Shown: positions 1 to 8,716 of the stretch, one piece after another
Position numbering within the stretch: the stretch's first letter is position 1
Layout of the letters: each line of letters starts with the position of its first letter
Source of the DNA: Thermodesulfobacteriota bacterium
GTDB lineage: Bacteria; Desulfobacterota; Desulfobacteria; Desulfobacterales; JAUWMJ01
Reading direction: 5' to 3'
Length of the DNA stretch: 64,000 bases
Assembly (NCBI GenBank): GCA_034189135.1
Contig: JAXHVO010000103.1
Coordinates: 1 to 64,000 of the forward strand
The notes under the pieces: generated by a model
Told to the model about the DNA's origin: nothing
Database searches by the model: none
What the model saw: the letters and a program-made list of their open reading frames with translations, nothing else
Made by a program: the position numbers and the translations under genes

Positions 1-1
1 T

Positions 2-100
2 GTAAAAGTCATCGAATTGACAAAGAACAATGAAACTGAATTACTTTATCGTAACATTTGTACTACTCTAAACGAAAATGAATTTAAAAAAGCAGCATAA
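2..100 (+). CDS. 3' end of an unidentified gene, possibly a transposase (partial)
   Basis: An open frame enters from the left edge and ends at TAA 98-100, giving 32 C-terminal residues (ending ..NENEFKKAA). I do not recognise the family. A mobile-element origin is inferred from position: it converges on a membrane protein cut short at the same point, and just after its stop lies ACCCCAATT (minus strand, 110-118), which is also found at the end of the fold-back element 491-828. The short length makes this uncertain. Confidence 0.35.
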   Translation, partial: VKVIELTKNNETELLYRNICTTLNENEFKKAA

Positions 101-368
101 GTTTTCGCTCAATTGGGGTCTCACTATTTCTTAAATAAAATAAATTCAACAATAGGAGCAACGCAGCAACATGATCAAAAAATCCAAGCGGGAAATGTGC
201 TTGAATATACGCCACGATTCCGAGTGGAACGATGAAAATCACTCCGGTCACGCTTATCACATTCAGCAACATCACCTTACGCATGGTTTCAATATTGTAT
301 TTTTCGTCCATTCCACTGGTAATTATGTTTTTTAGCAAAGGGGAAAGGCGATTTTTCCTGACAGCCAT
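84..368 (-). pseudogene. Truncated multi-pass membrane protein (N-terminal fragment)
   Basis: A 94-residue frame with a basic start and two hydrophobic segments (about residues 32-54 and 60-78), resembling the N-terminal membrane region of a sensor or GGDEF-type protein. It stops inside the sequence that carries the end of the converging gene at 2-100, so the downstream part has probably been replaced by an insertion. The last ~18 residues (after ..LFYLRN) are probably not original. The protein it came from cannot be named. Confidence 0.45.
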
Positions 369-490
369 TTTTTTGTCTCCTTGCTCAGTACTTTAAAAGC
401 AACACCCGGTAGCAATTATTGATAACTGCTCTAAATTTTTATATTTATTATATCGCCCTAACAGTCATATTGTCAAATTCTTATTATTAA

Positions 491-828
491 CTCAAGTTTC
501 GCACCTCTTATCTACGGTAGAGGCGGAATTTTTAAAGCGCCGCTTCGCGTTGAAGGTGTGAATCGAGACAGTTATATTATTTTCTTCTAGGGGATATGAA
601 CTAAATCAATTGCAGCGTGTCCGGATATTTGGGATAAAGTCTATCCGTTGCTAAATAATAAAAAATGGACGGTCTATCCCAAATATCCGGACACTGCAAA
701 AAGGGGTAATAGATGACCCACATATCCCCTTACAGAAAAAAATATAACCGTTTCGATTCACATCTGATTTTATGTTTCACGTGCCGTCAGGGCATTACTT
801 TACGCCAAATTGGGGTGCGAAACTTGAG
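491..828. mobile_element. R0: 338-bp fold-back element (MITE-like)
   Basis: Ends are exact 15-bp inverted repeats, CTCAAGTTTCGCACC (491-505) and its complement (814-828). The inner sequence is also largely self-complementary: about 556-598 pairs with 721-765, and 610-636 with 675-699, so nearly the whole element folds into one long hairpin. No coding frame is present. ATTAA occurs at 486-490 and 831-835, possibly a remnant of a target duplication, though not flush on the right. This fits a non-autonomous element; the family is unknown. Confidence 0.65.
610..699. repeat. Inner inverted repeat of R0
   Basis: The left arm 610-636 and right arm 675-699 match over 25 bases except for two extra bases on the left (core TGTCCGGATATTTGGGATA). 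The loop is 38 nt. It forms the tip of the R0 hairpin and may be the end pair of a second element nested in R0. Confidence 0.6.
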
Positions 829-1256
829 CTATTAATTTAAAGCCAACGTTTGGTAGCAATCATTTATGGCAAATAAAAAAACCTATACTTTTATATCGCC
901 CATTGTTGTGAACAACTTTAATAACCGGCAGGCGATCCGCAAACCTGTCTTATTCTCTCGTATTATCACCAGGTATAATTTAGCTAACACCCATAGTTCG
1001 GCAGAAACTGTTTATAGCGCTTTCTAATTATCTTTATTTTGCATAATAGCAAAGCAAATTGCAGAAACAAAATATAATATTAGGTTTAATTACATTGAGT
1101 TATGAAATATTTTCCGATATGGGTGATGGGAGTCCATAAAAATTACAAGTTGTAAACAGAATAATTTTATATTAAAACGCACAACCGGTGATTTGCTGTT
1201 TTACCTGTTTATGCGTTGCTAACCAATACCCGGATAAAATAGAAAAGGAGCTTAAA
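829..1256. other. Intergenic, no gene recognised
   Basis: AT-rich DNA. Bases about 838-905 loosely resemble about 389-470 (both contain GGTAGCAAT and TATATCGCCC), so the region upstream of the truncated membrane protein may have been partly duplicated around R0. A palindrome ATTACAAGTTGTAAA at 1143-1157 resembles the enhancer motif seen elsewhere but lacks its TGTCGG flank. No promoter could be assigned. Confidence 0.4.
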
Positions 1257-1604
1257 ATGCCGATCAGAAAATATGATGCAATAAAGGCAAACAAAATCGA
1301 AATGGAGGGTGCGACCCATATTTCTAAAAAGGTGCCCATTGGTGAGAAAGAGGGCTGGGACGGTTACACCCTGCGAACCTTTACCATAGGACCGGGTGGC
1401 CACAGCCCCAAACATACCCACGACTGGGAGCATGTGAATTACGTGATTCAAGGTAAAGGCCGGTTGATGATCGACGGAAAGGAACAGGACGTCAATGAAA
1501 AAGATTTTGCCTTTGTCCCGGCAAACATCGAGCATCAGTATTCAAATCCCTACGACAAAGACTTTGAATTTATCTGCATCGTACCCAATCGAGGGGAATA
1601 TTAA
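1257..1604 (+). CDS. Small cupin-domain protein
   Basis: A 115-residue single-domain cupin. Start ATG 1257 is chosen because AAGGAG lies 6 nt before it; the longer frame from 1188 has no such site. The first cupin motif is clear: Gly-Gly-His-Ser-Pro-Lys-His-Thr-His, then Glu and a downstream Gly (HxH...E metal ligands). The second motif lies near the C-terminus (..PANIEHQYSN). Such proteins bind a divalent metal; substrates range from sugars to small acids and cannot be told here. No obvious operon partner. Confidence 0.8.
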   Translation: MPIRKYDAIKANKIEMEGATHISKKVPIGEKEGWDGYTLRTFTIGPGGHSPKHTHDWEHVNYVIQGKGRLMIDGKEQDVNEKDFAFVPANIEHQYSNPYDKDFEFICIVPNRGEY

Positions 1605-1757
1605 ACAATCAAAGTATAGTTAACAAGCATTTTCATCCAACAAGCCCAGTACATAAATGTGTATATGATACCGTTTTTTCTGCCATCGATTCATTGATGA
1701 AAATATGATCATGGGAAGCTGCTGGACTTGAAAATGTGAGGGTAAGGATCATTTATC

Positions 1758-2888
1758 ATGAAGACAATCTTTTCTTGGCATGGGACAATGACACTTTGTT
1801 TTTTCACCTTGGTCTTTTCTGCTTATTCCATTGCTGCCGGTGTATATAAATATAAGGATAAAAATGGTGTCTGGCACTTTACAGACACCCCAACGGAAAT
1901 GACAGATTCTGACACAGAAAAGATAATAGATGATGCAACGATCGAAAAAAAAATAAGCGACCTCGAAAAACAATTATCGGAAAAAATGCCGCCACAAAAT
2001 AATATTGAAAATGCACGAAACGCAACGGTTTCAATTAAGACGGAACTTAGCAACGGCTCCGGTTTTTTTATCACTGATGACGGTTACATCCTAACCAACA
2101 AACATGTTATACATGGAATGGAAAATGAACTGGAAAAAGGTAAAGCGGCTTTCGATAAAATGAAAGAATATTTGGATGAACTTGAACAGTATCTGGAAAA
2201 AGAGGAAACCTGGCTGGAAAAAGAAAGAGAATGGTTAACCGAAGCGAAAGATGAGTTAAATAGGGTTAGCCAACTTGTTAAATCCAACCAAAAGCGCCTT
2301 ACAGTTGCGGAATCGAACTATTACAATGCATATGTCTCCGAATACAATGTAAGAAATGGAATTTTTACTAGAAAACAGGCGTACTATAAACATAAGGAAG
2401 CAGAGTTTAAAGAAAAAGAAAAATATTTTAATCAGCACTATAAAAAATTCAGAAAACTGAGGTATAACAGAGCTTCTCAGAAAGGGTTTAAAATTATTTT
2501 GGCAGATAAAACAGAGCTTACCGCAGAAAAAGTGGCTTTCAGTGATCGCTATGACCTCGCTTTATTAAAAATAAGCGGGTATAAAACGCCTTTTATCAAA
2601 CCTGCTAAAATGGATGAAATCGCTCTGGGGGATCCTCTCTATGCAATAGGAAATCCGTTGAGTTTTGATCATTCGGTGACGTCCGGTATTTTTTCAGGCC
2701 TTAGAGAGAACATGATCCAGACAAATGCACAGGTTAGCCCCGGAAACAGCGGAGGGCCTTTGATTACTAAAAATGGAAGTGTTGTTGGAATCAATACCAA
2801 AAAAATAGTGCATCAAAGCGTTGAGGGGATCAGCTTTGCCATTTCCATCGATATTGCATTAAGAGAGTTTAAAGGATATTGGGAGTGA
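1758..2888 (+). CDS. Secreted trypsin-like serine protease with a coiled-coil insertion
   Basis: 376 residues. Signal peptide about 1-27; then a short module with VYKYKDKNGVWHFTDTP, as in DUF4124 envelope proteins (about 28-50). The S1C-type protease domain begins near 88. Catalytic residues are visible: His116 (TNKHVIHG), Asp266 (RYDLALLKI) and Ser331 (GNSGGPL). Unusually, about 120 residues (123-243), charged and rich in Glu/Lys with coiled-coil character, separate the His and Asp parts. There is no PDZ domain, unlike DegP. The next gene starts 25 bp downstream. Probably an envelope or stress protease; substrate unknown. Confidence 0.85.
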   Translation: MKTIFSWHGTMTLCFFTLVFSAYSIAAGVYKYKDKNGVWHFTDTPTEMTDSDTEKIIDDATIEKKISDLEKQLSEKMPPQNNIENARNATVSIKTELSNGSGFFITDDGYILTNKHVIHGMENELEKGKAAFDKMKEYLDELEQYLEKEETWLEKEREWLTEAKDELNRVSQLVKSNQKRLTVAESNYYNAYVSEYNVRNGIFTRKQAYYKHKEAEFKEKEKYFNQHYKKFRKLRYNRASQKGFKIILADKTELTAEKVAFSDRYDLALLKISGYKTPFIKPAKMDEIALGDPLYAIGNPLSFDHSVTSGIFSGLRENMIQTNAQVSPGNSGGPLITKNGSVVGINTKKIVHQSVEGISFAISIDIALREFKGYWE

Positions 2889-2912
2889 ACATTAAAAAGG
2901 GGGGCTTGAAGT

Positions 2913-3539
2913 ATGAACAGGATTAAAGCACTTTTTATTTCATGTATCATTTTATTTGGTATATTGGTTGCTGTTTCATGCCGGACACCCGGGACATACT
3001 TTATCGGGGTGAAGTATGCCGGAATGCCCGAAACAAGTATCCAGGGAACGGCCCTGATGGGGATGCAATCTTTCCTGGATAAAAGAGAAGTAGAGAAAAA
3101 AAACTTTATCGGGGCCAGGATGGTGGGAAAGGACCAAAAAGAATTGTTCCTGTCGACCCAGGCATCTGTAGCCGATTCGGTTACCTTGGCTTTTGAAGAA
3201 TATGCGACGAAAAGGGGATTTGAAGTCAAACGCATTTCCGGATGGGATTTTTCTCCTCAAGGAATGAAAACCATAGACAAAGGGCCCAAATATATCTTGG
3301 GCGGACATATCGAAAAGCTAAGATGCGATGCAACCAAACGTGTGGGCAGAACCAACATGGCTTTGGAGGTTAAAATAACCACCTTTGTCGGCAACATGGA
3401 AACCGGCACCGTGACCAAAAAGCCATTTGAAATTAAACTGAAAAGAACTGATCCAACCTTTGGCGCTCTCAGTCTTGAGAAATTTGTAAATGACGCTCTG
3501 GCAAAAGTCATTGCAAATACACTGGCTGATTTAAATTGA
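2913..3539 (+). CDS. Putative lipoprotein, unknown function
   Basis: 208 residues with an N-terminal hydrophobic segment and Cys23 (..VAVSCRTPG), an imperfect lipobox, so export as a lipoprotein is likely but not certain. The mature part is a small mixed alpha/beta domain (..ILGGHIEKLRCD.., ..EVKITTFVGN..) recalling outer-membrane assembly or YajG-like lipoproteins; I cannot assign a family. A purine-rich site (AAAAAGGGGGG) precedes the ATG. Lies 24 bp after the protease gene, and its stop overlaps the next start (TTGA). Confidence 0.6.
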   Translation: MNRIKALFISCIILFGILVAVSCRTPGTYFIGVKYAGMPETSIQGTALMGMQSFLDKREVEKKNFIGARMVGKDQKELFLSTQASVADSVTLAFEEYATKRGFEVKRISGWDFSPQGMKTIDKGPKYILGGHIEKLRCDATKRVGRTNMALEVKITTFVGNMETGTVTKKPFEIKLKRTDPTFGALSLEKFVNDALAKVIANTLADLN

Positions 3540-4681
3540 TCGACAAATTCAGGGTCCCTTCAGACGAAATCGACCGGCGGATAACTCAAATCCGGCAAGA
3601 AATGCAGCATAATGGAATTGGTGGACTGTTTATTGCCCAACGCGTTGACCTTTTCTATTTTTCCGGCACTGCCCAAACCGGTTTTCTATATATTCCCGCA
3701 GAAGGTCAGCCGGTTCTATTTATAAAGCGCTATTATCCCAGGGCCAGGGAAGAATCTTGTATAAAGAACATTGTTGAAATAAAATCCATCAAGGAAATCC
3801 CGGGTCTGATCGTTGATTTTTGCAGCAACCTGCCGAAAACTCTTGGGTTTGAATTTGATGTATTGCCGGTCAGGGATTTTAATTTTTATAAAAAGCTCTT
3901 TGATGTTGAAAAATCTGTAGACGGATCACCGTTTATCCATAAATGTAGAATGATTAAATCCGCATGGGAGATTAAACAGATTGAAAGAACGGCTGAGCTG
4001 GCAAAACAAACATTTGAGCACATCAAATCGGCCATCCGACCCGGACAAACCAAGATGGAACTCTCCGGCATGGCTGAAACTTTTGCCAGAAAACATGGTC
4101 ATGGAGCCAGGCTGAGAGTTCGTGATCATCAGGCCGCAGAGTATTCCCAGCAGATCTTTAGCGGAAATGAAATTTTTGCGGCTTTTCCCTCTGATGGAGA
4201 AAATAAGCTTCTTGTCCCCGATGAACCGATTATGATCAATTTTAAGTCGGTATTCAACGGTTACCATATGGATGAAACCAGACTGTTTGCCATCAAATCA
4301 ATGCCGCAGCCAGCCATGGATGGATGCCGGACCGCTATAGAATTACAGCATGCGGTATCAGAAATAGTAAAACCCGGCAAGAACCTTGATGAATTTTTCC
4401 CACGCTCTGTTGAAACAGCGAATTCTTTGGGCTATACTGAGTCCTGCCCTGATCCTTCCGCTCACCAGACAAGTTTTACCGGACACGGAATCGGACTCGA
4501 GCTCATAGAGCCTCCGCTCATTACCAGTGAAGCGGTCCTTGAGCCTGGAATGACCCTTGCTATGGAAACCAAAATGGTCTTAAAAGATAAATTGTCATCC
4601 GGTATTAAAAGCGTTTTTATACTCACTGAAACAGGAGCGCGGCTCATAAGTAAGGTTCCGCTGGAAATTTTTATATGTTAA
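3536..4681 (+). CDS. M24 (Xaa-Pro peptidase/creatinase-fold) protein with altered metal site
   Basis: 381 residues with a creatinase-type N-terminal domain (about 10-135) and a pita-bread domain (about 145-375). The start is TTG 3536, overlapping the previous stop; Met23 is an alternative. Of the five metal ligands of Xaa-Pro aminopeptidases, Asp246 (GYHMDETR), His317 (FTGHGIGLE) and Glu344 (LAMETKM) are kept. The first Asp is Asn235 (INFKSVFNGY) and the last Glu is Lys358. Loss of the dinuclear site suggests a creatinase-like hydrolase or a binding protein rather than a standard peptidase. Confidence 0.75.
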   Translation: MIDKFRVPSDEIDRRITQIRQEMQHNGIGGLFIAQRVDLFYFSGTAQTGFLYIPAEGQPVLFIKRYYPRAREESCIKNIVEIKSIKEIPGLIVDFCSNLPKTLGFEFDVLPVRDFNFYKKLFDVEKSVDGSPFIHKCRMIKSAWEIKQIERTAELAKQTFEHIKSAIRPGQTKMELSGMAETFARKHGHGARLRVRDHQAAEYSQQIFSGNEIFAAFPSDGENKLLVPDEPIMINFKSVFNGYHMDETRLFAIKSMPQPAMDGCRTAIELQHAVSEIVKPGKNLDEFFPRSVETANSLGYTESCPDPSAHQTSFTGHGIGLELIEPPLITSEAVLEPGMTLAMETKMVLKDKLSSGIKSVFILTETGARLISKVPLEIFIC

Positions 4682-4841
4682 TGATATATACACAATTCTG
4701 TAGTGGCTTTAATTATCCTTTGCTCAGCTTAAAGTTGTAACACGAATGGTTTCGCAGCTTTGCCTCGGTATGAGGACAGAAAATAAATAAAGCAAATTTC
4801 TTTTCGCTCTGCGGTGAAAACACAAAAGGGAAGTTTAATTT

Positions 4842-6002
4842 ATGACCCATGAAAACTTAAGTTTCGAGCAAGGACCGATCAGACCGCCAAACGAGGCTCG
4901 CAGCCTTCTGTTGCGGATCACCCGAAACTGCCCCTGGAATCAGTGTCTTTTTTGTCCGGTTTACAAAAGAAGAAAATTTTCACTGCGTACGGTTGATGAA
5001 ATAAAACAGGATATCCAAACCGCCAGAGATATGGCAGATGATATCAAAGCGGTTTCCTTGAAACTGGGATATGGCGGAGATGTAAATGACCAGGTCATCA
5101 ACACAGTTCTCAACAGCTCTAACCAAAGCAGCAGTTACCAAAGTATCGCTGTATGGATGTATTATGGAACAAATGCCTGTTTTCTGCAGGATGCGGATAA
5201 CCTGATTATGAAAACCAAAGATCTGGTGGATATTTTAACCTTTTTAAAAGAAAAGTTTCCTGAAATTACCCGGATCACCACCTATACCAGATCCAGAACA
5301 GTGGTGCGCAAATCGGTAGAATCTTTAACAAAGATCCGCCAAGCAGGTCTCGACAGGATACATATAGGGCTGGAAACAGGTTACGATCCGCTCCTTAAGT
5401 TGATGAAAAAGGGCGTGAGCAGTGCCCAGCATATCGAAGCCGGTCAAAAAACGATTCAGGCCGGCATGGAGCTTTCAGAATACGTGATGCCCGGGCTTGG
5501 CGGACAGGAAATGTGGGAAGCGCACGCAAGGGAAACGGCAAATGTGCTAAACCAAATTAATCCACACTTTATCCGCTTAAGAAGCCTTAGAGTGCCTCCA
5601 CGCGTACCTCTTTATAAAAAGCTGGAAGATGGCAGTTTCACCATGCAAACAGATGATATGCTTGCTGAAGAAATCGGGCTTTTTATAGACACCCTGGACG
5701 GAATTACCAGCACGGTAACGAGCGACCATATCATGAATCTCCTGGAAGAAGTTTCGGGAAAGCTTCCGGAGGATAAGGAGAATATGCTGGATGTGATCAG
5801 AAAATATCAAAAACTTCCTAAAGAAGATCGATTGATATACCGTGTCGGCCGTCGCGGAGGTACTTACCGGTCAACCAACGATCTTAAAAGAGATCCAGAC
5901 ACCTATCAAAAAATTAAAACACTGATTTCCCAAGTGAAACAAAATGAAGGGGAACAGGGAGTAGAAAAGTTTGTTGCTGAACTTGTAGACCGGTATGTTT
6001 AG
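4842..6002 (+). CDS. Radical SAM protein (CX4CX2C type)
   Basis: 386 residues. The Fe-S motif is near the N-terminus: RNCPWNQCLFC, spaced CX4CX2C rather than the common CX3CX2C, a spacing shared with the broken radical SAM gene at 47.5-48.8 kb. The barrel continues with ..DRIHIGLETGYDPLLKLMKKG.. (about 175-195), typical of HemN/Elp3-like members. No B12-binding domain. GGGAAG precedes the ATG. The substrate is unknown; no neighbour suggests a pathway. Confidence 0.8.
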   Translation: MTHENLSFEQGPIRPPNEARSLLLRITRNCPWNQCLFCPVYKRRKFSLRTVDEIKQDIQTARDMADDIKAVSLKLGYGGDVNDQVINTVLNSSNQSSSYQSIAVWMYYGTNACFLQDADNLIMKTKDLVDILTFLKEKFPEITRITTYTRSRTVVRKSVESLTKIRQAGLDRIHIGLETGYDPLLKLMKKGVSSAQHIEAGQKTIQAGMELSEYVMPGLGGQEMWEAHARETANVLNQINPHFIRLRSLRVPPRVPLYKKLEDGSFTMQTDDMLAEEIGLFIDTLDGITSTVTSDHIMNLLEEVSGKLPEDKENMLDVIRKYQKLPKEDRLIYRVGRRGGTYRSTNDLKRDPDTYQKIKTLISQVKQNEGEQGVEKFVAELVDRYV

Positions 6003-6229
6003 TTTCTTATTTGAAAATTTTGTGCTTTTTGTGGCAAAATAATTTTATTGCACCTTGTGAAGCCCTTGTGTCTTTAATGATGGATACTCGTTACTGGATA
6101 CTGGTTTCCGCAAAAAAACGAGTATCGAGCATCCAGAATCGATTATCTTGTCATCTATTGCTCAAACGTATGCCAATGATATTTTCATCTTTGGTTCCGG
6201 CTTGTCTGGGTTGGGATATATATAAATAA
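6003..6229. other. Intergenic with degenerate inverted repeats
   Basis: Between the radical SAM gene and the FabH-like gene. Contains GGATACTCG and CGAGTATC copies about 30 bp apart that could pair. A 72-codon frame here has no ribosome-binding site or recognisable domain and was not accepted. Confidence 0.35.
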
Positions 6230-7219
6230 ATGGACACCCTCAGAATCTTAGGAACAGGATCCTATTTACCTCCAAAGGTCTTAACCAATTTTGACTTGCA
6301 GGCAATGGGTCTGGATACCACGGATGAATGGATTGTTCAGCGTACAGGTATCAGCGAAAGGAGAATTGCTGATCCGGACATCTCGACTTCAGATCTCGCT
6401 TTTGAGGCTGCCGCCCTTGCTCTCGACATGGCAGAAATGAATGCCGGAGATCTTGATCTTATTATCCTGGCCACGATTACACCGGATACCTGCTGCCCTT
6501 CGGCTGCCAACTGGCTCCAGGCCAGGCTTAATGCACCCCAAGCCGTGACATTTGATGTCACTGCGGCCTGCTCGGGTTTCATCTTTGGTTTGAATGTGGC
6601 TGAGCAGTATCTTAAAAACAAGACCTTTAAACATATTCTGGTGGTGGCCTCCGAAGTCATGTCACGCACCCTTAACTGGAAGGATCGAAATACATGCATT
6701 TTATGGGGGGACGGCGCAGGAGCAGCCGTGTTGACACTGGGAAAGGAGGGCTCCGAAATTTTATCCACCCACATTCATACCGACGGCGCCAATGGGCAGG
6801 ATCTCCTGATGCCGGGAGGTGGGTCCAAGACCACACCCATCTGTCACCAAAGCGTTGATGATGGCCTGCACTATCTCAATATGATTGAAGCCAACCTCAG
6901 CTTTCGAGTGGCGGTCAGGTATTTCTCCAGTTCTATCAAAGAGGCCGCTGTTTTTAACAACGTGGATATCAAAGAGATTAACTGGATTATTCCCCATCAG
7001 GCCAACTTGAGGATGTTTCAGTTCATTTCCAAATCCTTGAAGATTCCCTTTGAAAGATTTTATTTAACCCTTCAAAAATACGGTAATATATCATCGGCAT
7101 CATGTGCCATTGCCCTTGATGAAGCGGTCAGAGACCACAGTATAAAGAAAAATGATCTGATCTGTCTTCCTGTTTTCGGCGGAGGGCTGACGTGGGGCAG
7201 TGCGCTCATCAGGTGGTAA
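6230..7219 (+). CDS. 3-oxoacyl-ACP synthase III family (FabH-like)
   Basis: 329 residues, full length for beta-ketoacyl-ACP synthase III. The catalytic triad is visible: Cys114 (TAACSGFIFG), His256 (IIPHQAN) and Asn286 (GNISSAS). The family condenses an acyl-CoA starter with malonyl-ACP in fatty acid or related synthesis. It stands alone, without fab genes nearby, so it may serve a side pathway rather than bulk fatty-acid initiation. The ribosome-binding site is weak. The gene converges on the GDPD gene, with R1a between them. Confidence 0.88.
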   Translation: MDTLRILGTGSYLPPKVLTNFDLQAMGLDTTDEWIVQRTGISERRIADPDISTSDLAFEAAALALDMAEMNAGDLDLIILATITPDTCCPSAANWLQARLNAPQAVTFDVTAACSGFIFGLNVAEQYLKNKTFKHILVVASEVMSRTLNWKDRNTCILWGDGAGAAVLTLGKEGSEILSTHIHTDGANGQDLLMPGGGSKTTPICHQSVDDGLHYLNMIEANLSFRVAVRYFSSSIKEAAVFNNVDIKEINWIIPHQANLRMFQFISKSLKIPFERFYLTLQKYGNISSASCAIALDEAVRDHSIKKNDLICLPVFGGGLTWGSALIRW

Positions 7220-7227
7220 GCCCTTTA

Positions 7228-7390
7228 AGCCACTCAGGTGGATAGGCAAAAGGCCGAAGACTGTTAGGAAAAAACGTATTTTAAAGCCATGTTTGATGCA
7301 AGAATCACATTCCGCCAAAATACGGTAACCGTGCCTTATTGACCCTTCAGCCTTCAGTCTAAACCGCTTCAGACTGACTACGCAGACAAG
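7228..7390. mobile_element. R1a: copy of the R1 inverted-repeat element
   Basis: About 163 bp, alignable along its length with R1b (19182-19346) and, inverted, with R1d (60152-60313). Ends read CTCAGGTGGATAGG and CTTCAGACTGACTACG. It lies between convergent genes, and its right end supplies the last ~9 codons and the stop of the GDPD gene. Non-coding, MITE-like. Confidence 0.75.
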
Positions 7391-8177
7391 CATTTCGAAT
7401 GGACTGTATTTGTATTGCATTGTTGGAAAATACCCATTCCACCCCTCGGTTAAGTTCACGGAAAAGGCTGTTTTTTGATTTGATATAGGCTGTTCCCACC
7501 TGTTGATTTTGTATCCGATGTTTTTTTACATACGATTTGGTTAAAAACAGATAATGTGCCAAAAGTCCTCCATAGTTTTGCTGTAACGCTATTTCGCTGA
7601 GCTGTCTGACATTAAGCTGGGCAATGGGAAGAAATGTTGCTGCAGGTACAAAATCAATCAACTTAAACATGTCCGGTGAAAGAGAAATGAAGTGAAAATC
7701 CTTTTCGGGTTCGAGGGATGAAAAAAGGTCTTGTAACACACTGTTCTGATAGACCGGATCGGAATATACTTCTTCTTTGATTTCCACCATCAGGTGCAGT
7801 TTCCCGCCATATCTTGTTATCACTTCAGCAAGAGAGGGGACTGCCGGAAACTTCGTTTTTAATTCATGCTGAGTGATCTTACCAAGTTCAAGGTCTGACT
7901 TAAACAACCTTTTGAGATTGTAATCATGAAATACGACCGGAATAAGATCTTTGGTCCAGCGGATGTCCAACTCTATTCCCCAGATCCCCTTTTCTCTTAT
8001 TCGGTCAAATGCAGCAAGGGTATTTTCCAAAACATTAATGTTATCATGTTCGCCGCGGTGAGAGATAATCTTGCAATCATAAAGTCGCTTTTTATCGGGA
8101 TGTTTCTGAGGCAGTCTTTTATAAATGCAGTCAATCGTCCATAGGAAAGGTTTTTCCAGTGAATAGAGTGTACTCAT
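7359..8177 (-). CDS. Glycerophosphodiester phosphodiesterase family protein
   Basis: 272 residues. The GDPD signature is present: HRG with His40, the metal-binding pair Glu69/Asp71 (GIELDIRWTKD) and His84 (VVFHDYNL). The family hydrolyses glycerophosphodiesters to glycerol-3-phosphate and an alcohol. No signal peptide is evident, so it is probably cytoplasmic. The C-terminal residues (..CLRSQSEAV) are encoded by R1a, so the native end seems to have been replaced; the catalytic part is intact. It lies 45 bp downstream of a receiver gene. Confidence 0.82.
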   Translation of the reverse strand: MSTLYSLEKPFLWTIDCIYKRLPQKHPDKKRLYDCKIISHRGEHDNINVLENTLAAFDRIREKGIWGIELDIRWTKDLIPVVFHDYNLKRLFKSDLELGKITQHELKTKFPAVPSLAEVITRYGGKLHLMVEIKEEVYSDPVYQNSVLQDLFSSLEPEKDFHFISLSPDMFKLIDFVPAATFLPIAQLNVRQLSEIALQQNYGGLLAHYLFLTKSYVKKHRIQNQQVGTAYIKSKNSLFRELNRGVEWVFSNNAIQIQSIRNACLRSQSEAV

Positions 8178-8222
8178 TTTGACACCGGATTAATGGGAAA
8201 TACTTAAACGAAGATTTTTCTT

Positions 8223-8672
8223 TTAGTCCAGTTCGGAGGTGCTTTCCGGTTTATGGTTTAAATCATTGGTTATGGCGTTACGAATTTTTTCATCATGCCT
8301 GGATTTGTTCTCAAATGCTTCGGTCATTTTTTCTAACAAAATATTTAGTTTCATTGGCTTTAACAGGTAATCAAAAGCACCCTGCTTCATTCCTTCAATA
8401 CTGGTTTCAAGGGAAGCGTGACCGGTAAGCATCACCACCTCGGCAAGGGGTTGAATCTTTTTTATCTCTCTTAAGGTTTCAATGCCATCCATACCCCCAG
8501 GCATTTTAACATCCAGCAAAATAACATCAAAAAGTTGATTTTTTATTTGTTCTATGGCTGCCTCTCCGCTAGTCACACCTGTGGCATCCAGTTTTCTTTT
8601 TTTTAGCCTGGCCACAATGGTGTCTAAAAAATCAGTTTCATCATCCACGATCAGTATCTTAAACCCGTTCAT
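8223..8672 (-). CDS. Stand-alone response regulator receiver
   Basis: 149 residues: a receiver domain (1-120) with the acidic pocket at Asp10/Asp11, phospho-acceptor Asp54 (ILLDVKMPGG) and Lys105 (YLLKP). After it comes a ~30-residue charged tail without an output domain. It is a close paralogue of the next gene upstream (8717-9145), and both follow the histidine kinase at 9161, so it probably receives phosphate from that kinase. How it acts downstream is not evident. Confidence 0.88.
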   Translation of the reverse strand: MNGFKILIVDDETDFLDTIVARLKKRKLDATGVTSGEAAIEQIKNQLFDVILLDVKMPGGMDGIETLREIKKIQPLAEVVMLTGHASLETSIEGMKQGAFDYLLKPMKLNILLEKMTEAFENKSRHDEKIRNAITNDLNHKPESTSELD

Positions 8673-8716
8673 TTTTCATATCCTTAGAGGTGGTATAAAT
8701 TTTTTTTGGAAAAAAA

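Noticed and set aside
1143-1157. Palindrome ATTACAAGTTGTAAA as a fourth enhancer copy
   Set aside because: Lacks the TGTCGG flank at 5 nt, and no -24/-12 element lies at the expected distance in either direction.
6011-6229. 72-codon plus-strand frame before the FabH-like gene
   Set aside because: No ribosome-binding site, no recognisable domain, and it lies over degenerate repeats.
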